From: Clostridia bacterium
GTDB taxonomy: Bacteria; Bacillota; Clostridia; Oscillospirales; CAG-272
Assembly (NCBI GenBank): GCA_017420845.1
Contig: JAFQOC010000637.1
Coordinates: 1-10,443 of the forward strand
Length of the DNA stretch: 10,443 bases
Reading direction: 5' to 3'
Positions 5,923 to 10,443 of this stretch are shown in pieces (the stretch's first letter is position 1; the number at the start of each line of letters is the position of its first letter). Position numbers and translations under genes: made by a program. Under the pieces are notes generated by a model, which saw only the letters and a program-made list of their open reading frames with translations, made no database searches and had not been told where the DNA came from.

Positions 5923-7296
5923 TCAGGCAAGCTGCCCGCGCACGTATTCGATTTGTGCTTTCACGGAGCTCACCGAGGTTCCCCCCTCGGAGATGCGCTT
6001 CTCCACACAGGTCTTCAGGCTGATCTCGTCATACAGATCGGCATCGAACAGCTCCGAGAAGGTGCGGTAGGTCTCCAGGGGCAGAGTCTCCAATACTTCC
6101 CTGTTTTGAATGCAGTAGGCAACGATCTGCCCCGAGATCTTGTAGGCAGTACGGAAGGGCAGCCCCTTCTTGACCAGGTAATCGGCCAGGTCTGTTGCGT
6201 TGATGAAGCCCCCCTGGGCGGCCTTCATCATGTTCTCGGGAATGGCCTTCATGGTCGCCACCATGGGAGCGGCCACAGCCAGGCACATCTTGACGGTGTC
6301 CACGCAATCGAAGATGCGTTCCTTGTCCTCCTGCATGTCCTTGTTGTAGGCCAGGGGGATGCCCTTGAGGGTGGTGAGAAGAGCGACAAGGTCGCCGTAG
6401 ACACGCCCCGTCTTACCGCGGATGAGCTCGGCCATATCGGGATTCTTCTTCTGAGGCATGATGGAGGAGCCGGTGGTGTAGGCGTCGGACAGCTCCACGA
6501 ACTTGAACTCCCAGCTGGACCACAGGATGATCTCCTCCGAGAAACGGGAGAGATGCATCATCATGAGGGCACAGGCCGACATGAACTCAACGGCAAAATC
6601 GCGGTCGGACACGCCGTCCAGAGAGTTGAGAACAATACCGTCAAAGCCCAGCTTTTGTGCCTCAAAACGGCGGTCGGTGTCGTAGGTGGTGCCCGCCAGC
6701 GCACAGCAGCCGATGGGGGAAAGATTCATGCGGCGGTTGCAGTCATTCAGACGGTCAATATCCCGAAGCAGCATCATGGCGTAGGCCATGAGGTGGTGGC
6801 CGAAGGTGATGGGCTGGGCACGCTGCAGATGGGTATAGCCGGGCATAATGGTGGAGGCGTTTGCCTCAGCCTGATCGGTCAGCGCCTCGATGAGGTCACG
6901 GACGAGGCTGATAATCTCGGTGATCTCATCCCGCAGGTACATACGAATATCCAGCGCCACTTGATCGTTGCGGCTACGGGCGGTATGGAGCTTTTTGCCC
7001 ACGTCCCCCAGGCGCTCGGTGAGCACCTGCTCCACGAACATATGGATATCCTCGCAGGTCATGTCAATGGGAAGAGCCCCCGATTCGATATCGGCCAGAA
7101 TTCCCTCCAGCCCCGCGATCAGGGTATCGGCCTCCTCGGCGGTAATGATGTTCTTGGCGGCCAGCATAGCGGCGTGAGCCATGCTTCCCGTGATATCCTG
7201 GCGGTACATACGGGAATCGAAGTGAATGGAGGAATTGAAATCGTCTGCGATCTGATCGGTTATGCCGTCGGTACGGCCTGCCCACATTTTTGCCAT
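5923..7296 (-). CDS. argH: Argininosuccinate lyase
   Basis: This is full-length ArgH (457 residues). It cleaves argininosuccinate to arginine and fumarate, the last step of arginine synthesis, as a cytoplasmic homotetramer of the fumarase/aspartase superfamily. Visible family signatures are the N-terminal MWAGR, the block HTARSRNDQ (104-112), GYTHLQRAQP with the conserved His156, and the signature loop GSSIMPQKKNPD (276-287) with the catalytic Ser at 277/278. The ATG at 7296 is chosen because AAAGGA lies upstream at proper spacing and the protein then begins at the usual MAKMWAGR. The same frame is open for 32 more codons, but those cover the promoter. No argG is adjacent: the gene has its own consensus promoter and terminator and looks monocistronic. 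It is divergent from the zinc-ribbon membrane protein gene. Confidence 0.97.
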   Translation of the reverse strand: MAKMWAGRTDGITDQIADDFNSSIHFDSRMYRQDITGSMAHAAMLAAKNIITAEEADTLIAGLEGILADIESGALPIDMTCEDIHMFVEQVLTERLGDVGKKLHTARSRNDQVALDIRMYLRDEITEIISLVRDLIEALTDQAEANASTIMPGYTHLQRAQPITFGHHLMAYAMMLLRDIDRLNDCNRRMNLSPIGCCALAGTTYDTDRRFEAQKLGFDGIVLNSLDGVSDRDFAVEFMSACALMMMHLSRFSEEIILWSSWEFKFVELSDAYTTGSSIMPQKKNPDMAELIRGKTGRVYGDLVALLTTLKGIPLAYNKDMQEDKERIFDCVDTVKMCLAVAAPMVATMKAIPENMMKAAQGGFINATDLADYLVKKGLPFRTAYKISGQIVAYCIQNREVLETLPLETYRTFSELFDADLYDEISLKTCVEKRISEGGTSVSSVKAQIEYVRGQLA

Positions 7297-7338
7297 GGTT
7301 AAGGTTCCTTTCAGGGGGTCGGTTTGAAATATGGATAT

Positions 7339-7367
7339 ATTATAGCGGATTTTGGGGAAGATGTCAA
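7339..7367 (-). promoter_or_regulatory. Sigma-A-type promoter of argH
   Basis: On the minus strand TTGACA (7367-7362), a 17-bp spacer and TATAAT (7344-7339) give a perfect vegetative promoter ending 42 bp before the argH ATG. A second TTGACA (7388-7383) lies 21 bp upstream but has no matching -10 box. An 8-bp palindrome TTGCGCAA (7373-7380) sits between the two. I could not identify an ARG box with confidence. Confidence 0.88.
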
Positions 7368-7405
7368 GTGTGTTGCGCAAAATGTCAACCAATTTTCGAA
7401 GCCTC

Positions 7406-7434
7406 TTGACAGCCTTGTCATATTATGCTATAAT
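7406..7434 (+). promoter_or_regulatory. Sigma-A-type promoter of the zinc-ribbon membrane protein gene
   Basis: TTGACA (7406-7411), a 17-bp spacer and TATAAT (7429-7434) form a perfect vegetative promoter on the plus strand, back to back with the argH promoter (the -35 boxes are 38 bp apart). An inverted repeat TGACA-4 bp-TGTCA (7407-7420) overlaps the -35 box. The ATG of the gene lies 43 bp after the -10 box. Confidence 0.88.
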
Positions 7435-7477
7435 TATCTTATGGAACATCCTTCAAAATACCGCTCAGGAGGTTATC

Positions 7478-8017
7478 ATGTACTGCAGAAAATGTCAGTA
7501 TGATTTACCCGACACCACGGAGGTTTGCCCCGTTTGCGGAACACCTACCCGCCGCCATGCAAGAAAGCAAAATTTATCTCTCAAGCGGCTTGTCATTTTT
7601 CTGGATGCAATCACCATGGCTTCCGGTCTTGTCCACATTCTCCTGTGGGCGACTGCCTCCCATTATGTGACCGACGCAAGCCGCGGGCTTTTACTGGCTC
7701 GGCAGTATCAGTATCAACTGTATCCCGATCTTGCAACGGTGGATGTGATCTTCGCCGTCCTGTTTTTAGCGATTCCCATTTTTTCAGCGCTCATGCGTTA
7801 TCAGCTTATGCGGATGCGTTGCAAAGGCCGGATCTTTTTAGTCATCACGTTGGCTGCCACAATTCTTTGGGGAATTCTTTATCCCCTTCTGATCAATGCC
7901 GTAACCGGTATGATCTCACCTCTTATGGGGCTGGTTCTGGTTCAAACGGCTGTTTATGCAGGGCTTACAACGGTACCCACCGTCATACTGATGAAATCGG
8001 ACAAGATCGTTTCATGA
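7478..8017 (+). CDS. Zinc-ribbon membrane protein of unknown function
   Basis: This 179-residue protein is the only plus-strand gene I support in the window. The N-terminus (YCRKCQYDLPDTTEVCPVCG) is a compact zinc ribbon with Cys3, Cys6, Cys17 and Cys20. A basic linker (RRHARKQNLSLKR) leads into four predicted membrane helices at about 37-60, 88-109, 119-141 and 145-172. No signal peptide is seen, and the ribbon is expected on the cytoplasmic side. The start is set by AGGAGG five bases before the ATG. Zinc-ribbon plus transmembrane proteins are common in Clostridia and mostly uncharacterised, and I recognise no enzymatic motif. The gene has its own consensus promoter and terminator and appears monocistronic. 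Its base composition is less GC-rich (31 of 60 at 7741-7800) than that of the flanking housekeeping genes. Confidence 0.85.
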   Translation: MYCRKCQYDLPDTTEVCPVCGTPTRRHARKQNLSLKRLVIFLDAITMASGLVHILLWATASHYVTDASRGLLLARQYQYQLYPDLATVDVIFAVLFLAIPIFSALMRYQLMRMRCKGRIFLVITLAATILWGILYPLLINAVTGMISPLMGLVLVQTAVYAGLTTVPTVILMKSDKIVS

Positions 8018-8026
8018 TGAACATTG

Positions 8027-8055
8027 AAAAAAGCTTTAGCGTGCTAAAGCTTTTT
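8027..8055. terminator. Bidirectional terminator between convergent genes
   Basis: AAAAAGCTTTAGC (8028-8040) and GCTAAAGCTTTTT (8043-8055) form a 13-bp perfect stem around a tiny loop. The T run continues on the plus strand (TTTTTCTTTT to 8060), and the A run (8027-8032) gives a T tail on the minus strand. It lies 10 bp after the stop of the plus-strand gene and about 50 bp beyond the stop of the hydrogenase gene, so it can serve both convergent units. Confidence 0.88.
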
Positions 8056-8070
8056 CTTTTATATGAAGAA

Positions 8071-8092
8071 GGGGCTGTTCCAAAACAGCCCC
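8071..8092 (-). terminator. Hairpin downstream of the hydrogenase gene
   Basis: GGGGCTGTT (8071-8079), loop CCAA and AACAGCCCC (8084-8092) form a perfect 9-bp stem that begins 12 bp after the hydrogenase stop codon. On the minus strand it is followed by TTCTTCATAT, a poor U-tract. It may be a weak first terminator or an mRNA 3'-end stabiliser ahead of the stronger hairpin at 8027-8055. Confidence 0.6.
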
Positions 8093-8104
8093 CTCAATTT
8101 TCAA

Positions 8105-9847
8105 TTACAGACCGCGCTTGACGTAAGTGGTGTGCAGGATCTCGTGAGCCTTGTGGCTGTTGGGCTCGCCAAGGAACTCATCGTAGATCTTCTGGACAGC
8201 CAGGTTGTCCTGAGACTTGCGGACGTCGGCGTTGGCGTCATCATTGTAGAGGACGGAAGCGCGGACGGCGCGCAGATCCATGTTCATACGGACGGAAGCG
8301 GGCTGAATGGGCTGACCGCCGCCGTTGACACAGCCGCCGGGGCAACCCATGATCTCGATGAACTGGACGTCCAGCTCGCCGTTCTTGACCATGTTCAGGA
8401 GCTTCTTGGCGTTGCCGGTACCCGAGGCAACAGCCACGTTGACGGTCAGATCGCCGACCTTGTAGGAAGCGGTCTTGATGCCCTCAACGCCGCGGACCTC
8501 GTTGAACTCCAGCTTCTCCAGCTTGTTGCCGGTGATGACCTCAGCGGCATAGCGGAGAGCAGCCTCCATGACACCGCCGGTAGCGCCGAAGATAGCGCCT
8601 GCGGAGGAGCCGATGGCAAAGGGATCGTCGAAGGTGCCGTCGGGCAGAGCCTTGAAGTTGATGCCGGCTCTGTGGATCATGCGGCCCAGCTCACGGGTGG
8701 TGACGGCCACGTCCACGTCGGGAACGCCTGCGGCAGACTGCTCGGGACGGCCGCACTCAAACTTCTTAGCGGTGCAGGGGATAGCGGAGACCATGAAGAT
8801 GTCCTTGGGATCCCAACCCATCTTCTGGGCGTAGTAGGTCTTGACGATGGCACCGAACATCTGCTGAGGAGACTTGCAGGAGGACAGATTCTCGGTCATC
8901 TCGGGGAAATAGTGCTCGCAGTACTTGATCCAGCCGGGGGAGCAGGAGGTGATCATGGGCAGCACGCCACCGTTCTGGATGCGGCCGATCAGCTCATTGG
9001 CCTCCTCGACAATGGTCAAGTCAGCGGTGAGGTTCATGTCGTAGACACCGTCGAAGCCCAGAGCCTTGAGTGCGGTGACCATCTTGCCCTCGCAGTCGGT
9101 GCCGGGCTCGTAGCCGAAGCACTCACCGATCTGAGCGCGGACCGAGGGAGCGGTGCAGATCATGACGTGCTTGGTAGGATCTGCCAGAGCGGCGAAGATC
9201 TTGTCGGTGTCGTCTCTCTCGTAGAGAGCGCCCACGGGACAAGCTACGATACACTGACCGCAGTTGATGCAGGAGGTAGTCTCCAGGGCGGAGTCGAAGG
9301 GAGAGCCGATGTAGGTATCGAAGCCGCGGTTGTTGGCGCCGATGACACCGATCTCCTGGACCTTAGCGCAGGTAGCCACGCAACGGCGGCAGAGGATGCA
9401 CTTGTTGTTGTCGCGGATGATGGGGGTCTGATCGTCGATGGCGTAGGTGTTGACGGTGCCGGTGAAGCGGGAGGAATCCACACCGTACTCACGGCACAGG
9501 GTCTGCAGCTCGCAGTTGGTGGAGCGGACGCAGGAGAGGCAGTCCTGATTGTGGTTGGACAGGAGCAGCTCCAGGTTCATCTTACGGGATGCGGTGATCT
9601 TGGGAGAGGTGGTCTTGATCTCCATGCCGTCGGTGCAGGGATACACGCATGCAGTGACCATACGGAAGGGCTTACCGCCCTCGGAAACCTCAACCAGGCA
9701 GAGACGGCAGGCGCCGATCTCGTTGATATCTTTCAGGTAGCAGAGAGTAGGAATGTCGATGTGAGCGGCCTTAGCGGCTTCCAGCACGGTGCAGCCCTTC
9801 TCAACGGCATACTCAACGCCGTTGATCTTAACGTTAATCATATCCAT
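8105..9847 (-). CDS. hydA: [FeFe] hydrogenase catalytic subunit of a NAD(P)-linked multimeric enzyme (HydA/HndD-like)
   Basis: This 580-residue cytoplasmic subunit interconverts protons and H2. Domains in order: a ferredoxin-like [2Fe-2S] domain (Cys36, Cys47, Cys50, Cys67), a His-Cys [4Fe-4S] site (His99, Cys103, Cys106, Cys112), two [4Fe-4S] clusters (Cys150/153/156/160 and Cys193/196/199/203), then the H-cluster domain. The loops are L1 TSCSPGW (300-306), L2 IPCTAKKFE (356-364, Cys358) and L3 EIMGCPGGCVNGGGQP (498-513, Cys502, Cys506). Glu282, Glu285 and Ser322 match the proton path of Clostridium pasteurianum CpI (E279, E282, S319) with a constant offset of 3. L1 has Ser303 where CpI has the ligand Cys300, and Cys324 where CpI has Ala321; Ile356 replaces Met353. 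The NuoF-like gene 20 bp upstream indicates a HydABC/Hnd complex, likely electron-bifurcating. The ATG at 9847 follows AAAGGGGG at a somewhat long spacing. Confidence 0.95.
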   Translation of the reverse strand: MDMINVKINGVEYAVEKGCTVLEAAKAAHIDIPTLCYLKDINEIGACRLCLVEVSEGGKPFRMVTACVYPCTDGMEIKTTSPKITASRKMNLELLLSNHNQDCLSCVRSTNCELQTLCREYGVDSSRFTGTVNTYAIDDQTPIIRDNNKCILCRRCVATCAKVQEIGVIGANNRGFDTYIGSPFDSALETTSCINCGQCIVACPVGALYERDDTDKIFAALADPTKHVMICTAPSVRAQIGECFGYEPGTDCEGKMVTALKALGFDGVYDMNLTADLTIVEEANELIGRIQNGGVLPMITSCSPGWIKYCEHYFPEMTENLSSCKSPQQMFGAIVKTYYAQKMGWDPKDIFMVSAIPCTAKKFECGRPEQSAAGVPDVDVAVTTRELGRMIHRAGINFKALPDGTFDDPFAIGSSAGAIFGATGGVMEAALRYAAEVITGNKLEKLEFNEVRGVEGIKTASYKVGDLTVNVAVASGTGNAKKLLNMVKNGELDVQFIEIMGCPGGCVNGGGQPIQPASVRMNMDLRAVRASVLYNDDANADVRKSQDNLAVQKIYDEFLGEPNSHKAHEILHTTYVKRGL

Positions 9848-9867
9848 TTTGTCTACTTCCCCCTTTC

Positions 9868-10443
9868 TTACTTCTTGGAAATTGCCTTGAACTTACAGGT
9901 AGCCACGCAAGCGCCGCACTTCACGCACTTAGCGGGATCGATCTGCATGGAGGCCAGCTTGTGACCGGGAGCCACGTAGTCGGTGCGGGTGATGGCCTCG
10001 GCGGGGCACTTCTTGGCACAGATGCCGCAGCCGATACAGGTATCCACGTCGATGGTGTACTGAATGAGGTTCTTACAGACACCGGCGGGGCACTTCTTGT
10101 CCACGATGTGAGCCACGTACTCGTCACGGAAGTAGCGCAGGGTGGACAGGACGGGGTTGGGAGCGGTCTGACCCAAACCGCAGAGGGATGCGGACTTGAT
10201 GTAGTTGCAGAGCTCCTCCATGCGGTCCAGATCCTCCAGCTCACCGTTACCGGCGATGATCTTGTCGAGAAGCTCCAGCAGGCGCTTGGTACCGACACGG
10301 CAGGGAGTGCACTTACCGCAGGACTCGTCCACGGTGAAGTCCAGGAAGAAGCGGGCGATATCGACCATGCAGTTGTCTTCGTCCATGACGATCATGCCGC
10401 CGGAGCCCATCATGGAGCCGATGGCGACCAGGTTGTCATAGTC
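9868..10443 (-). CDS. hydB: NuoF-like flavoprotein subunit of the [FeFe] hydrogenase (HydB/HndC-like), 5'-truncated by the window
   Basis: Only the C-terminal 191 residues lie in the window; the frame is open to the edge, so the start, the Rossmann-type FMN/NADH domain and most of the SLBB domain lie beyond it. The visible part begins in the family segment AIGSMMGSGGMIVMDE. It continues with the NuoF [4Fe-4S] motif ESCGKCTPCRVG and its fourth ligand in SLCGLGQTAPNP, then a CPAGVC stretch. It ends with a two-cluster ferredoxin domain (CIGCGICAKKCP and CVKCGACVATC). This C-terminal ferredoxin domain is typical of HydB/HndC subunits of multimeric [FeFe] hydrogenases and is absent from ordinary complex I NuoF. 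The subunit exchanges electrons with NAD(P)H through FMN and passes them to the catalytic subunit encoded 20 bp downstream. A NuoE-like gene is expected further upstream, outside the window. Confidence 0.93.
   Translation of the reverse strand, partial: DYDNLVAIGSMMGSGGMIVMDEDNCMVDIARFFLDFTVDESCGKCTPCRVGTKRLLELLDKIIAGNGELEDLDRMEELCNYIKSASLCGLGQTAPNPVLSTLRYFRDEYVAHIVDKKCPAGVCKNLIQYTIDVDTCIGCGICAKKCPAEAITRTDYVAPGHKLASMQIDPAKCVKCGACVATCKFKAISKK

Noticed and set aside
4312..7302. A 996-codon plus-strand open frame opposite miaB and argH
   Set aside because: It is antisense to two well-identified genes and their promoter region, its protein is a low-complexity mix of G, H, L, V and D, and it has no domain or ribosome binding site. 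GC-rich codon use on the minus strand suppresses stops on the other strand.
7441..7503. A 20-codon leader peptide (ATG at 7441) overlapping the start of the zinc-ribbon gene
   Set aside because: It would begin almost at the transcription start with no ribosome binding site, and its frame differs from the strongly supported gene.
8063..9964. A 633-codon plus-strand open frame opposite the hydrogenase gene
   Set aside because: It is antisense to a gene with unmistakable cluster motifs, is rich in V, D, G, L and A, and starts inside the terminator region.

Overview
The window looks like part of a chromosome of a strictly anaerobic, fairly GC-rich member of the Clostridia (Bacillota), possibly an Oscillospirales-type gut bacterium. 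The clues are a multimeric [FeFe] hydrogenase, strong purine-rich ribosome binding sites, consensus vegetative promoters (TTGACA-17-TATAAT), A/T-tailed hairpin terminators, and the miaB - YlbF/YmcA-family - mutS gene order, which resembles the ymcB-ymcA-(cotE)-mutS order of Bacillus. Rank below class is inference.

Layout, left to right. All genes are on the minus strand except one. (1) 1-97: a truncated second copy of the mutS 3' coding region, running off the window edge. (2) 103-798: a lower-GC HAD-superfamily hydrolase gene, lying between that fragment and the intact mutS. (3) 867-3470: full-length mutS. (4) 3471-3672: an intergenic region with two inverted copies of a 26-bp REP-like hairpin, one of them built into a terminator. 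(5) 3673-4080: a YlbF/YmcA-family (Ric) protein with a four-cysteine tail. (6) 4081-4338: a GC-rich, partly palindromic gap. (7) 4339-5763: miaB with its own promoter. (8) 5923-7296: argH with its own promoter and a strong terminator. (9) 7478-8017 (+): a zinc-ribbon, four-helix membrane protein transcribed divergently from argH. (10) 8105-9847: the catalytic subunit of a multi-cluster [FeFe] hydrogenase. (11) 9868-10443: the C-terminal part of its NuoF-like flavoprotein partner, cut by the window edge.

How the genes work together. miaB and the Ric-family gene may form one transcription unit joining tRNA 2-methylthio modification to an RNA-processing/Fe-S accessory factor; a terminator-like structure then separates them from mutS (mismatch repair). 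argH is a stand-alone arginine biosynthesis gene. The two hydrogenase genes are 20 bp apart and encode subunits of a soluble NAD(P)-linked, probably electron-bifurcating, HydABC/Hnd-type enzyme.

The window is mostly housekeeping and energy metabolism; I see no new defence or mobile system. The best leads are the mosaic mutS 3' duplication around a foreign-looking HAD gene, an H-cluster loop in which Ser sits where the CpI cluster cysteine is expected and an extra Cys appears nearby, the REP-like pair with compensating stem changes, and the cysteine tail on the Ric-family protein.
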